From Mesorhizobium sp. 131-2-1 (GTDB lineage Bacteria > Pseudomonadota > Alphaproteobacteria > Rhizobiales > Rhizobiaceae), in contig NZ_AP023247.1 in the NCBI RefSeq assembly GCF_016756535.1, positions 4,712,501 through 4,776,500 of the forward strand: a DNA stretch of 64,000 nucleotides, read 5' to 3'. The translations under genes and the position numbers were made by a program. A model generated the notes under the pieces. It did not search any database. It saw only the letters and a program-made list of their open reading frames with translations, and was not told where the DNA came from. Positions 30,645 through 38,735 of the stretch are shown piece after piece; the stretch's first letter is position 1, and the number at the start of each line of letters is the position of its first letter.

Positions 30645-30947
30645 ATGCACGACAGGATGTTCTTCACCCCGGTCGCCCTTACCGTTGGCGCCGGCCACAA
30701 GCGCATGATCGCGTCGCTGTTCGACATGCATGAATTCCTGACCGACTTCCCGCCGTCACGGCGACGGCTGAGCTATGGCGCCGCGGTGAAGGCCTGTGAG
30801 GCCGCTCGGGCCGGAGAAATCTCCGTCGATGCGGCGCGTGACGCGCTGATCGCCTTCGCGGTCACCGCCGGCATCCTGTGGCCCGCCGCTCAGCCCGCCG
30901 TCTCGGTCAAGCCGGTGGCGCGCAGCTTTGGCGGCTATGCGGCATGA
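30645..30947 (+). CDS. DUF982 protein
   Basis: 100 residues from the ATG at 30645, with AGAGG upstream. The DUF982 core is present: PVALTVGAGHKRMIASLFDMHEFL region, then SYGAAVKACEAARAG and DAARDALIAFA. DUF982 proteins are small, abundant in Mesorhizobium and its relatives, and of unknown function. No signal peptide. Confidence 0.8.
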   Translation: MHDRMFFTPVALTVGAGHKRMIASLFDMHEFLTDFPPSRRRLSYGAAVKACEAARAGEISVDAARDALIAFAVTAGILWPAAQPAVSVKPVARSFGGYAA

Positions 30948-30949
30948 AG

Positions 30950-31030
30950 TGAATGAGTAGCGGATAGGGAAGGCAGCGAATGCGCCAGCCGGCGCAAAGC
31001 TATTCGCTACTCGCTATTCGCTATTCGCTT
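30950..31030. repeat. Intergenic hairpin with heptamer repeats
   Basis: Imperfect inverted repeat of about 40-bp arms centred on TGCGCC-AGCC-GGCGCA. The right arm holds four heptamers of CTATTCG type (31000-31027, one variant CTACTCG). It sits between the 3' ends of DUF982 and the diguanylate cyclase and could terminate both. Confidence 0.65.
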
Positions 31031-31033
31031 ATC

Positions 31034-31822
31034 TTAATGAACCGTCGCGGCGTCGTCGGTCAGCGTGCCGAGCAGCGCGGCCGTCGCGAAGCTGACCTGG
31101 TCGCGGCCGTTCGACTTTGCCTTATAGAGGTGGCTGTCAGCCGTCCGGTACATGTCGGCAAAGGTTGTGTTGCCGCTGAAGGCGACGCCGCCGATGCTCA
31201 CTGAAAGCGGGCAAGGCCGGCCGTCGGGCGAGAATTCCACCTCGCGGATGCGCCGCCTGATCCCTTCGGCGACCAGCCAGGACTGCGACGCATCGGCGCC
31301 GGGAAGAAAGACCGCGAACTCCTCGCCGCCGATGCGGCCGACAATATCGGCGCCGCGCAGCTGGCCCTTGATCGTCTTGGCGATCAGCTTCAGTGCCTGG
31401 TCGCCGCAGTCATGTCCGAGACGGTCGTTGATGGTCTTGAAATGATCGGCATCGACGATCAGGAAGGCGCCAGCATCGACGACCGCCTGGCTGCGGGCCT
31501 GATCGAGATAGGCCTCGACGAGCATCGAGAAGGCGCCGCGGTTGAACACCGCCGTCAGGCTGTCGGTGGCCGCGACGATGCTCAGCGCCTTCTGCGCGAC
31601 CGCCAGCTGGCGCATCTTGAACATCAGGAAGAAGAAGAACGACCCCGCCAGCACGAGCGGCAGCAAGAGGTCCGTCATCTGCGCCCGCCACAGCGCATCG
31701 GGCGACAGCAAGGGAAAATTGTAGGAATCGACGAAGAAGGCCGCGGCGATGCAGACCGCCGTGCCGGCAATGGTAACGGCGATGACCCTGCCCCAGCTCG
31801 TCGGGGACAAATCGATGCGCAT
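31034..31822 (-). CDS. Membrane diguanylate cyclase (GGDEF)
   Basis: 262 residues. Two N-terminal membrane segments (about 12-28 and 50-66) and a GGDEF domain from about 85. The active-site signature is GGEEF, and RGAD exactly five residues before it is the inhibitory I-site RxxD, so product feedback is expected. It makes cyclic di-GMP from two GTP. There is no visible sensory domain beyond the short periplasmic loop. The cyclase could influence polysaccharide output, but nothing local shows it. Confidence 0.92.
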   Translation of the reverse strand: MRIDLSPTSWGRVIAVTIAGTAVCIAAAFFVDSYNFPLLSPDALWRAQMTDLLLPLVLAGSFFFFLMFKMRQLAVAQKALSIVAATDSLTAVFNRGAFSMLVEAYLDQARSQAVVDAGAFLIVDADHFKTINDRLGHDCGDQALKLIAKTIKGQLRGADIVGRIGGEEFAVFLPGADASQSWLVAEGIRRRIREVEFSPDGRPCPLSVSIGGVAFSGNTTFADMYRTADSHLYKAKSNGRDQVSFATAALLGTLTDDAATVH

Positions 31823-31966
31823 TCCGTTGCTCCCACTACAACTGGCCTATCTTGAAGCCGGAGCGCAAACGAATTCCTAACATATTAGTTGCAATTCAAA
31901 TGTGGTTAACCGCTTGTCGAAAAGCGGGCAGCCCTATCGCAAAAAAGCGCACCATCCATGTGGCAT

Positions 31967-31988
31967 ACCCGCCACCCGAGTGGCGGGT
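31967..31988 (-). terminator. Possible terminator of the Gly-rich gene
   Basis: Perfect 9-bp inverted repeat ACCCGCCAC-CCGA-GTGGCGGGT, about 60 bp downstream of the Gly-rich gene on the minus strand. A run of six T lies some 20 bases further on, which is too far for a classic intrinsic terminator, so confidence is low. Confidence 0.35.
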
Positions 31989-32049
31989 GGCGGGCGTAGC
32001 GACTGCGACTGGCGGCCGTCGCACAGCGTTGCGGCCGGCGCCGGAATTG

Positions 32050-32670
32050 TCAGCGGCGCGCGATCAGCAGGCAGAGCTGCCGCAGGTCTCGGTCATAGGT
32101 GCCCTCGCTGGCGAGCACGTCGACGCAGCGCTTCTTCATCCGCGCAAGCTGGCCGCTCGACATGTTGGCGACCACCCCTGGCAGAGCCTGCGCGCTGGTA
32201 GTTCCCGCAGTGCCAAGGGTGCCAGGAACGCCAAGGGGGCCAGGAACGCCTAGCGTTCCAGCACCAATACCGACACCGACATTGGCGTTCGTGCCGCTCG
32301 TTCCGCCGAGTGTTATCCCCAGCGCGCCGTTGGTACCATTGCCGGTGCCCAGCGTTGCGTCGGCGCCAGCGCCGTTGGTTCCACCCAGGGACACCGTAGC
32401 GGTGCCACCGCCGCCACCGATCGTGGCATCGCCATTGGCGCCACTCGTGCCGCCGATCGAAGCGGTGGCATCGGTGCTGCTGCCGCCGAAGGAAGCACTG
32501 GCGTTGGCCCCGTTGGCGCCGCCGACATTGCCGCTGGCTGAGTTGCCGCCGATGGACGCGCCGCCGAGGCCACCAAGGCCAACGTCAGCCGCACTTACAG
32601 GAATGGCAAGAATTACGACAATTGCTCCGCTGGCGAATGTTCTGGTGATTTTCCGCACGATACTAGACAT
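32050..32670 (-). CDS. Glycine-rich exported repeat protein
   Basis: 206 residues from the ATG at 32670 (AAGGAG upstream). Signal peptide ends PVSAAD. Residues 30-150 are a low-complexity run of Gly, Ala, Ser, Thr and Asn with loose repeats such as GGTSGANGDATIGG and GGTNGAGADATLG, spaced about 13 to 20 residues. A basic C-terminal domain (SSGQLARMKKRCVDVLASE, two Cys) follows. It could be a beta-solenoid or a structural surface protein. I recognise no named family. Confidence 0.7.
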   Translation of the reverse strand: MSSIVRKITRTFASGAIVVILAIPVSAADVGLGGLGGASIGGNSASGNVGGANGANASASFGGSSTDATASIGGTSGANGDATIGGGGGTATVSLGGTNGAGADATLGTGNGTNGALGITLGGTSGTNANVGVGIGAGTLGVPGPLGVPGTLGTAGTTSAQALPGVVANMSSGQLARMKKRCVDVLASEGTYDRDLRQLCLLIARR

Positions 32671-32892
32671 GGCACTCTCCTTGGTTGCCCTTCCAGTTCC
32701 CGCACTGCAATCTCCTGGAAAAAATCCACTACATTGCTCATGCATCAAGGGCTACGCTTTGAGATGCATTCCAGTTTCACCGCACTTTGTGTTTCCAAGA
32801 ATCTTAGTTTTTGAACATTTCATAGCCCCGCTAAAACAAGGCGCGGTTTATTCTAAAACTTTAGAAATTCCTAATATAATACAACCCAACCG

Positions 32893-33405
32893 TCAGGCGT
32901 AGGCGCGGCCTTCCTCGCTGCGCTGGAACAGCACCAGGTCGAGCGGCACAGAAGGTCGGCCAAGTACGGTCAGGATCATGTGCGCATGGCCGCGGTGGTG
33001 GGTCTGATGGTTGAAGAAATGGCTGAGCGCCGGCGCCAGCCGCTGCGAGATGGTGCGCATGTCCGAAAGGGTCATGTAGGAGAAGCGGCCGGCGAGTGCC
33101 TTTTCGCTCGTGCCGTCGATCCAGTTGATGATCCTCTTGTCTTCCGCCTCGCGCGCCAGCCTGAGGACAGACAAAGCGCGGTGGATGATCCTGTCGGTGC
33201 TCGCCGGCGCGTCGCCCTCGCCGCTGAAGCGCTTCATCCAGACGCGGTCAGCGACCAGAAGATGGTTGAGCGTTCCCATCATCGAGCCGAAGAAGGCGCC
33301 GACATCGCGCTCGAACTCCGCGTCATTGAGATCGGCGGCCGCATCGTAGATGCGGCCGTTGGCCCACTGGTTGTAGGCTGCAAACATCATGAAATGCTGT
33401 TTCAT
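32893..33405 (-). CDS. DinB-family protein
   Basis: 170 residues, four-helix DinB/YfiT-like fold. Metal ligands are expected from the His in TLNHLLVADRVW and the two His in NHQTHHRGHAHMIL. The N-terminus FAAYNQWANGRIYDAA is a DinB hallmark. Often annotated as damage-inducible proteins or thiol-dependent transferases; biochemical role unknown. A second member occurs at 47.0 kb. Confidence 0.88.
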   Translation of the reverse strand: MKQHFMMFAAYNQWANGRIYDAAADLNDAEFERDVGAFFGSMMGTLNHLLVADRVWMKRFSGEGDAPASTDRIIHRALSVLRLAREAEDKRIINWIDGTSEKALAGRFSYMTLSDMRTISQRLAPALSHFFNHQTHHRGHAHMILTVLGRPSVPLDLVLFQRSEEGRAYA

Positions 33406-33480
33406 CTCTCCGGCCCCGCTCGCGTTCCAGTTCAGGCCTACCTAAACCCTTGGAGGATTCGCGCCAATGACGATTCTAAG

Positions 33481-33592
33481 GGAGTAAGGGAATAGGCAGT
33501 ACGGCAGTAGGGAAGATATGGGGCACACCTACTGCCCTACTGCCCTACTGCCCTACTGCCCTACTGCCCTACTGCCTATTCCCTTACCCTCC
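33481..33592. repeat. Long hairpin with six perfect octamer repeats
   Basis: The left arm (33481-33512) is the inverted copy of the right arm (33559-33592), with few mismatches. Six perfect tandem copies of CTACTGCC run from 33529 to 33576 and extend into the right arm. It lies between divergent start regions of the DinB gene and bluB. The octamer count is likely to vary between strains. Confidence 0.8.
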
Positions 33593-33709
33593 CCAAATGC
33601 GACAAAGTGGACGTGCCTGAGTCGCTTCGCGTGCCTCATCGCCGCCTTGATCGGGGCAAAGAAGAAGCAGCCGGCGGACCCGGGCAATCACACGAAGGCA
33701 GCGCTGCGC

Positions 33710-34345
33710 ATGGCATCGGCCCCGGATTTCTCCGACGAATTTCGCCTCGGGCTCATCACCCTCATGCAGTGGCGCCGGGACGTCAGGCGTTTCAAGACGG
33801 CGCCGCTTCCCGACGGCACGCTGGACCAGCTGCTGGCGCTGGCCAGCATCGCGCCATCCGTCGGCCTCAGCCAGCCCTGGCGCTTCGTCGTTGTCGATGC
33901 CCCGGAGCGCCGCGAGGCCGTGCGAGCCTGCTTCGAGCATTGCAATGCCGAAGCGCTGCAATGTTTTTCCGGCGAGCGCGCGGCGCTTTATGCGCGGCTG
34001 AAACTCGCCGGGCTGGCCGAGGCGCCCTGCCAGTTCGCGGTCTTCGCCGACCGCACGACGGCGCAAGGCCATGGGCTCGGCCGCTTGACCATGCCCGCCA
34101 CCATCGACTATTCGGCTGTCATGGCGGTGCACACTCTGTGGCTGGCGGCTCGCGCCGAAGGCATCGGCATGGGCTGGGTGTCGATCCTCGATCCGGCCGA
34201 GATCGCCCGCATCCTCGACACACCGCCGGAATGGACGCTGATCGGCTATTTCTGCCTGGGCTACCCCAGCGAGGAGGATTGCGTGCCGACGCTGGAGCGC
34301 GAGGGCTGGGAACAGCGGCGCCCGCCGGTGGTGATCCGGCGGTAG
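33710..34345 (+). CDS. bluB: 5,6-Dimethylbenzimidazole synthase
   Basis: 211 residues, start at the ATG at 33710; the longer frame upstream runs through the octamer hairpin. BluB splits FMNH2 with oxygen to make DMB, the lower ligand of cobalamin. Nitroreductase-like fold with RRDVRRFKT (FMN contact), ASIAPSVGLSQPWRFVVV, GLGRLTMPATIDYSAVMAVH and a C-terminal FCLGYPSEED. These are the family's specific blocks. No cobalamin riboswitch is evident upstream. Confidence 0.92.
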   Translation: MASAPDFSDEFRLGLITLMQWRRDVRRFKTAPLPDGTLDQLLALASIAPSVGLSQPWRFVVVDAPERREAVRACFEHCNAEALQCFSGERAALYARLKLAGLAEAPCQFAVFADRTTAQGHGLGRLTMPATIDYSAVMAVHTLWLAARAEGIGMGWVSILDPAEIARILDTPPEWTLIGYFCLGYPSEEDCVPTLEREGWEQRRPPVVIRR

Positions 34346-34385
34346 GAGCGGTGGCGGAGCGTGGCCGCCACGAATGGAGCGCAAG

Positions 34386-34682
34386 ATGTTCCGATACGAA
34401 ATGCAGGCCGAAATCTGGGTCTATCCGGGCAAGGGCGGCTGGCATTTCGTGACGTTGCCGGCCGAATTCGGTGCGCGGATCAGGACGGCGATGGCGGGAA
34501 TGGCGCGGCCGTGGGGCTCGCTCGGCGTCGAGGCGGTCATTGGCGAGACCCGCTGGCGCACCTCGCTGTTTCCCGACAAGGCATCCGGAAGCCTGCTCTT
34601 GCCGATCAAAGCTTCGGTGCGGCAGCGCGAAGGCCTTCGGGCAGGCGACACGGCGGCATTGGCGATCGAGATATCGCTGTAA
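34386..34682 (+). CDS. DUF1905 domain protein
   Basis: 98 residues from the ATG at 34386, six bases after GGAG. The DUF1905 pattern is clear: GKGGWHFVTLPAEFG, then GSLGVEAVIGETRWRTSLFP, then LLPIKASVRQREGLRAGD. A small beta barrel of unknown function. Starts 40 bp after bluB and may be co-transcribed. Confidence 0.8.
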   Translation: MFRYEMQAEIWVYPGKGGWHFVTLPAEFGARIRTAMAGMARPWGSLGVEAVIGETRWRTSLFPDKASGSLLLPIKASVRQREGLRAGDTAALAIEISL

Positions 34683-34694
34683 AAGAACGATCCG

Positions 34695-34901
34695 TCACTT
34701 CGCTCCATCTCTAGCGACGAGCCTGACGCAGATCGGGTCGCCTTTCTCAATACGGGCGCATTGCCATTCCGGGCCGAAACCGAAATTCTCCGTTGGCCCC
34801 AGCCTCGGAAACACCAGCAGGACAAAGAGGGCGACGCCGACAAACACCGCCACGAACAGGATCCCGGCGATATCCCCGCGTCTCAGATAGGGCCAGTTCA
34901 T
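34695..34901 (-). CDS. Small membrane protein
   Basis: 68 residues from the ATG at 34901. A basic N-terminus ([10 protein letters not shown]) is followed by one membrane helix ([19 protein letters not shown]) and a periplasmic tail with two Cys ([18 protein letters not shown]), which could form a disulfide. Convergent with the DUF1905 gene and divergent from ndk. No family recognised. Confidence 0.6.
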   Translation of the reverse strand: MNWPYLRRGDIAGILFVAVFVGVALFVLLVFPRLGPTENFGFGPEWQCARIEKGDPICVRLVARDGAK

Positions 34902-35081
34902 TTCACGCCGCGCCCGGCATCCTTCTTTCTGGTCCCGAGGCCCCCATTGTCGCGCAAAGAGCCGCCCTTGGCCAGAACGCCGTCGGCAGGTGCTTCCCTT
35001 GGCGCTCCCCTTGGCAAGGGGCGAAGCGGCTTGTATAGAGCCCGCCACCCCGCAATCCATTCTCATCACAAGGACGACCCA

Positions 35082-35504
35082 ATGGCGATCGAACGCACCT
35101 TTTCCATGATCAAGCCGGACGCGACCCGGCGCAACCTGACCGGCGCCATCACCAAGATGCTGGAAGATGCCGGCCTGCGCATCGTCGCCTCCCGCCGGGT
35201 GTGGATGAGCCGCCGCGAGGCGGAAGGCTTCTACGCCGTGCACAAGGAACGCCCGTTCTTCGGCGAGCTGGTGGAATCCATGTCCTCGGGCCCGACCATC
35301 GTGCAGGTGCTGGAAGGCGAAAACGCCATCGCCAAGAACCGCGACGTGATGGGCGCCACCAACCCGACCAACGCTGCCGAAGGCACCATCCGCAAGGTGC
35401 ATGCGCTGTCGATCGGCGAGAATTCCGTGCACGGCTCGGACGCGCCGGAGACCGCCGCGCAGGAGATCAAGTACTGGTTCTCCGACACCGAGATCGTCGG
35501 CTGA
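35082..35504 (+). CDS. ndk: Nucleoside diphosphate kinase
   Basis: 140 residues, full length. [14 protein letters not shown] at the N-terminus, active-site [11 protein letters not shown], and the phospho-His in [10 protein letters not shown]. It balances NTP pools by transferring gamma-phosphate. AAGGACGACCCA precedes the ATG at 35082. A strong intrinsic terminator follows. Confidence 0.97.
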   Translation: MAIERTFSMIKPDATRRNLTGAITKMLEDAGLRIVASRRVWMSRREAEGFYAVHKERPFFGELVESMSSGPTIVQVLEGENAIAKNRDVMGATNPTNAAEGTIRKVHALSIGENSVHGSDAPETAAQEIKYWFSDTEIVG

Positions 35505-35526
35505 ACGAACCCGTCCAGCACGATTG

Positions 35527-35555
35527 AAAAGGCCGGCGCTTCGCCGGCCTTTTTG
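35527..35555 (+). terminator. Intrinsic terminator after ndk
   Basis: A 10-bp perfect stem AAGGCCGGCG / CGCCGGCCTT with a 3-base loop, ending in a run of T, 23 bp after the ndk stop. Confidence 0.85.
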
Positions 35556-35639
35556 TTGGCGGCGTCGGAGATGTCAGGCGGGCTCCTCCGCAAGCCACCA
35601 TTGCGCTAAGCTTGGGCTTCACCGACCCCGGAACCCGCC

Positions 35640-36248
35640 ATGACCAGTGCCATTCCCGGCTTCTTCCAAGGCACCGAAATGCCGTCGAGCGCCTGGTGGG
35701 AGGCGCTGTGGCCAGACCCCGCCGGCGTGCTCGCCGCAACGGGCTTGAGACCCGGCACGGAGGCGATCGACCTTTGCTGCGGCGATGGTTGGTTCACCTT
35801 GCCGATGGCGGGAATGGCCCGGCACGTCGTTGCCATCGACATCGATGCCGACCAGTTGGAGGCCGCCCAGCGGCGGCTGACGGAACACGGCGTAGCCAAT
35901 TGCGATTTCGTCGCGGGCGATGCCTACGAGCTTGCCCGGCTCACGCCCCGGCCGGCCGATTTCGTGTTCATGGCCAACGCTTTCCATGGCGTTCCGGACC
36001 AGGCACGGCTGGCGCGCGCCGTTGCCGCCACGCTTCGCCCTGCAGGCCTGTTCGCCATCGTCAACTGGCACCAGCATCCACGCGAGACAACCACCGTGCT
36101 CGGCGAACCGCGCGGACCGAGGACCGAGCTCAGGCTGTCGCCGCAACAAACCATCGCGGCCGCCGAGGCGGGCGGCCTGAAATTCGCCGGACTGGTCGAG
36201 GTGCCGCCCTACCACTATGGCGCGCTCTTCGAGAGGGCGAAGGGCTGA
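35640..36248 (+). CDS. SAM-dependent methyltransferase
   Basis: 202 residues, class I Rossmann fold. Motif I is AIDLCCGDGWFTLPMAG, the acidic end of strand 2 is VVAIDIDADQLEAA, motif II is CDFVAGDAYEL, and FVFMANAFHGV follows. The target is unknown. It stands alone between ndk and a MarR gene on the other strand. Confidence 0.85.
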   Translation: MTSAIPGFFQGTEMPSSAWWEALWPDPAGVLAATGLRPGTEAIDLCCGDGWFTLPMAGMARHVVAIDIDADQLEAAQRRLTEHGVANCDFVAGDAYELARLTPRPADFVFMANAFHGVPDQARLARAVAATLRPAGLFAIVNWHQHPRETTTVLGEPRGPRTELRLSPQQTIAAAEAGGLKFAGLVEVPPYHYGALFERAKG

Positions 36249-36306
36249 TCGCCGGCCGCAATCGAAAACGGTCGCGGATGGACGCCGGTTGCCAGCCGAC
36301 CCTTAG

Positions 36307-36410
36307 GCGGATCAGCGTTCCATGGAATCGCTGAACCGCCCTAAGTATTTGTTTTGACGCAATTTCGGACGGAAAACCGCTGCGCACTTTTTCTGGAATT
36401 GCTCTAGCGG
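36307..36410. repeat. Modular intergenic repeat, full-length copy
   Basis: Module 1 (36307-36372) starts with a small hairpin (CAGCGTTCC-AT-GGAATCGCTG) and runs through CTGAACCGCCCTAAG and TTGTTTTGACGCAAT. Module 2 (36371-36410) reads GGAAAACCGCTGCGCAC to GGAATTGCTCTAG. Module 1 recurs at 55133-55199 and module 2 at 48421-48466. The final CTAG holds the stop codon of the MarR gene. Confidence 0.8.
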
Positions 36411-36859
36411 ATCAGTGGCGTGTCCCAGAGGTCGCCGAGCAGCGTCTTCAGTTCATGAAAGCGCTTCTCGCCAAGTTCCTCGGCCCATTCCCGTTCGACG
36501 TCGAGCAATATGTCGGCCATCTTCTGGTAGGCGGCTCGCCCGCGGTCGGTAAAGTTGACGATCGTCCCGCCGCTTTCGTCAGGGGCGGCTGAGCGCGTGA
36601 CGTAGCCCATTCCTTCCAGCGTTTTCAGCAGCTGGTTCATGGCCTGCTTGCTCATGGCGGCGCGCTCGGCAAGCGCGCTCGGCCGCATGCCGTCCGGGCC
36701 GGGATACTGGATCACCGCCATATGCGGCGGGCTGATATCGTCGAAGCCGGCTGCCCTGAGCTCCCGGATCAGCTTACGATGGATGGCCATCGCCGGCACG
36801 CGCAGCAGCGCGCCGATCAATGGAGGCTTCTTCGGAGGATCTTCCGTGGATGATGGCAT
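36404..36859 (-). CDS. MarR-family regulator
   Basis: 151 residues from the ATG at 36859; a GTG two codons earlier is also possible. Winged-helix DNA-binding core: PSALAERAAMSKQAMNQLLK, then EGMGYVTRSAAPDESGGTIVNFTDRG. It is divergent from the cupin gene, and two palindromic GTAAA-type sites in the 64-bp gap fit autoregulation and repression of the cupin. The stop codon is supplied by a dispersed repeat. Confidence 0.9.
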   Translation of the reverse strand: MPSSTEDPPKKPPLIGALLRVPAMAIHRKLIRELRAAGFDDISPPHMAVIQYPGPDGMRPSALAERAAMSKQAMNQLLKTLEGMGYVTRSAAPDESGGTIVNFTDRGRAAYQKMADILLDVEREWAEELGEKRFHELKTLLGDLWDTPLIR

Positions 36860-36868
36860 TGACACTAT

Positions 36869-36886
36869 GGTAAATTGAGTTTACTC
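36869..36886. promoter_or_regulatory. Candidate MarR operator 1
   Basis: GGTAAATTGAGTTTACTC holds GTAAA and TTTAC as inverted half-sites with a 5-base spacer. It lies just outside the MarR start, covering its probable promoter. Confidence 0.65.
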
Positions 36887-36891
36887 ATTTC

Positions 36892-36908
36892 GGTAAATTC
36901 GATTTACC
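36892..36908. promoter_or_regulatory. Candidate MarR operator 2
   Basis: GGTAAAT-TCG-ATTTACC is a perfect 17-bp palindrome, ending only 5 bases before the AGGAGG of the cupin gene. The same half-site occurs in operator 1, 23 bp away. Confidence 0.7.
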
Positions 36909-36923
36909 ACACAGGAGGATGGA

Positions 36924-37400
36924 ATGCTAGAGAAAACCAGGCAGGTTCGCGTCAATCCGGCGGACGAGACGATCAGCCATGACGGCCTTGCCGTTCGCTT
37001 CCTGCTCACCGGCGAACAGTCTAACGGCAGCATCGCGACCTTCGAGCTGACGGTCCCCGGCTCGCAGCGGCTGCTCGCCCCGGCGCACAGCCACGACCAC
37101 TATGAGGAAACCTGGTATGGGATCGAAGGCTCGCTGACGCTGACCGTCGACGGGCACCAGTATGACATCGGGCCTGGACAAGCGTTGTGCATTCCGCGCG
37201 GCGCCGTCCACCGTTTCGACAACAACACCGCCGAGACCGCCAAGGTGCTGTGCGTGGTGACGCCAGCCGCGATCGGTCCGGAATATTTCCGCGAGGCCTT
37301 CGCCATCTTCAGCACCGGCGGCCCGCCCGACCGCGCGAAAATCATGGACCTGATGCGCCGCTTCGGCCTGACACCGGCGCCACCGCCATCGCAGGCGTAA
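36924..37400 (+). CDS. Cupin-domain protein, MarR-linked
   Basis: 158 residues, AGGAGG before the start. Cupin motif 1 APAHSHDHYEETWYGIEGS and motif 2 IPRGAVHRFDNNT are intact metal-binding motifs. The barrel spans about 20-125 and is followed by a helical tail (EYFREAFAIFSTGG). Of the type that includes small dioxygenase-like and sensory cupins; substrate unknown. The divergent MarR repressor and twin operators suggest induction by a small ligand. Confidence 0.88.
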   Translation: MLEKTRQVRVNPADETISHDGLAVRFLLTGEQSNGSIATFELTVPGSQRLLAPAHSHDHYEETWYGIEGSLTLTVDGHQYDIGPGQALCIPRGAVHRFDNNTAETAKVLCVVTPAAIGPEYFREAFAIFSTGGPPDRAKIMDLMRRFGLTPAPPPSQA

Positions 37401-37478
37401 TCCCGTCAGGAGTGGTGCGCTCGCGGCGCAGCATATGGGAGAACGAGATCCCGCCGCCCCTCACGGCGGGCTTCCCTG

Positions 37479-37748
37479 TTACTTCGGTTGGCGCTCTTTC
37501 ACATTCGCATGCAAGTTCGCTGCATCCGTGTCGGTGGATGGCGTCTTGGTTTCCTCACCGACAAACGGACTGCCCTGCCCAGGCGCGAGGTCGCCGCTAT
37601 GGCCGGCCTTGTTGGTCTGGAAGGGTTGGCCGTCGGGGCTGAGGCCATGCTGAGTGGCATTGAACAGATGGTCGTCCGCCCTGGCGAGGCCAGCGAAGGC
37701 AATCAACGATACGCCTGTGGCAGCAAGGATGAGCGCGTGCATTTTCAT
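37479..37748 (-). CDS. Small exported hypothetical protein
   Basis: 89 residues from the ATG at 37748, with AAGGAG upstream. Signal peptide MKMHALILAATGVSLIAFAG cut after ARA. The mature part is polar (DDHLFNATQHGLSPDGQPF, KAGHSGDLAPGQGSPFVGEE). Small and periplasmic, similar in style to the DUF680 proteins but not clearly of that family. Function unknown. Confidence 0.65.
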   Translation of the reverse strand: MKMHALILAATGVSLIAFAGLARADDHLFNATQHGLSPDGQPFQTNKAGHSGDLAPGQGSPFVGEETKTPSTDTDAANLHANVKERQPK

Positions 37749-37896
37749 ATCTGGAACTCCTTTTGAGTGGCCAGATCGAGCCGCATTCGGTCTGGCGGCT
37801 TCAGTGAAGGGACTTCTCCCTTTTGCCTGCCCGCCATCTGAGGAAGTAACGCTTCGGCCGTTCGGACTATTCCCGGCTGTCGAGATTTTCCGGTAA

Positions 37897-38658
37897 TCAA
37901 CTCGCCGCGTTGAAGCGCAGTATTTCGCGGCCGTCCTTGTCGGCGATGGTGAGCTTGCCGGCATCGACATGGTAGGAGGCGGCCTTGGCGAGCGCCTCGA
38001 ACAGCGCCTTCTCCTCGGCCATGACCTCAGGGGCGCAGGCCATGTAAGTCGAGCCGATGTCGCTGATGGCGATCTTTTCGCCATCCACCTTGGCGGTGGC
38101 GAAATAGGCGTTGCAGGGGCCCTTGCCGCCGGCCTTGCCGGCTTCGCCGATGCGGAACGTCGCCTGCGGCTGCGAAATCACGCCGATGCCGTCGATATAT
38201 TCGATCAGCCAGCTCTGGCCGATCAGCGCATCCGCCTTCGGGTCCGGCGCCACCATCTTCAGCACGATGGTCTCAGGCTTGTCGCTCAGCGGGTCGACCT
38301 GAAGGCGCGTATCGGTGATGAAAAGCAGCTTGTCGTCGACGGTGATGCGCGCCTGCAGCGCATAGGTCATGTTCGGGCGGATGACCTGCGGGTCGAAGCT
38401 GATCTCGAACTTGATCGGCACCTGGCCCGCCGGCGCCACCTTGCGCTCGCCGATGATGGCGGCCGGCGCGTCGGCCAGCGACACGTCGGCAAGCTCGACG
38501 GAGAGCACGGCGTTGGGCGGCAGCGCGATGCGCTCGCGATACATTACCTCGCCCTGCAGCTTCTTTTCGGCGGCAACGGAGAGTTCCGGCACCGCAAGCA
38601 CGCCAACGACCAACGGCACCAGGCCGAAGATGAAGAACTCAGCGATCCTGTCCAGCAT
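37897..38658 (-). CDS. YbaY-like and META/HslJ two-domain exported protein
   Basis: 253 residues. N-terminal signal or anchor (FFIFGLVPLVVGVLAVPELS). Residues 35-145 match the type III secretion system-like lipoprotein (YbaY) family: GEVMYRERIALPPNAVLSVEL, VPIKFEISFDP. Residues 150-250 match META/HslJ: LIGQSWLIEYIDGIGV, GPCNAYFATA, IGSTYMACAPEVMAEE. Such fusions are periplasmic or outer-membrane lipoproteins of unclear role. It is 77 bp downstream of moaE on the same strand. Confidence 0.82.
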   Translation of the reverse strand: MLDRIAEFFIFGLVPLVVGVLAVPELSVAAEKKLQGEVMYRERIALPPNAVLSVELADVSLADAPAAIIGERKVAPAGQVPIKFEISFDPQVIRPNMTYALQARITVDDKLLFITDTRLQVDPLSDKPETIVLKMVAPDPKADALIGQSWLIEYIDGIGVISQPQATFRIGEAGKAGGKGPCNAYFATAKVDGEKIAISDIGSTYMACAPEVMAEEKALFEALAKAASYHVDAGKLTIADKDGREILRFNAAS

Positions 38659-38735
38659 GACCCAGCTCCCCTAGGTTGCGCCAGCCTGCGAAGCGTCCTG
38701 CAGGATTAAGGTCAATGCATGGCCACGGGGTGGAT

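Noticed and set aside
33529..33576. CRISPR or satellite array
   Set aside because: The units are 8 bp, directly adjacent and without spacers; it is part of a hairpin.
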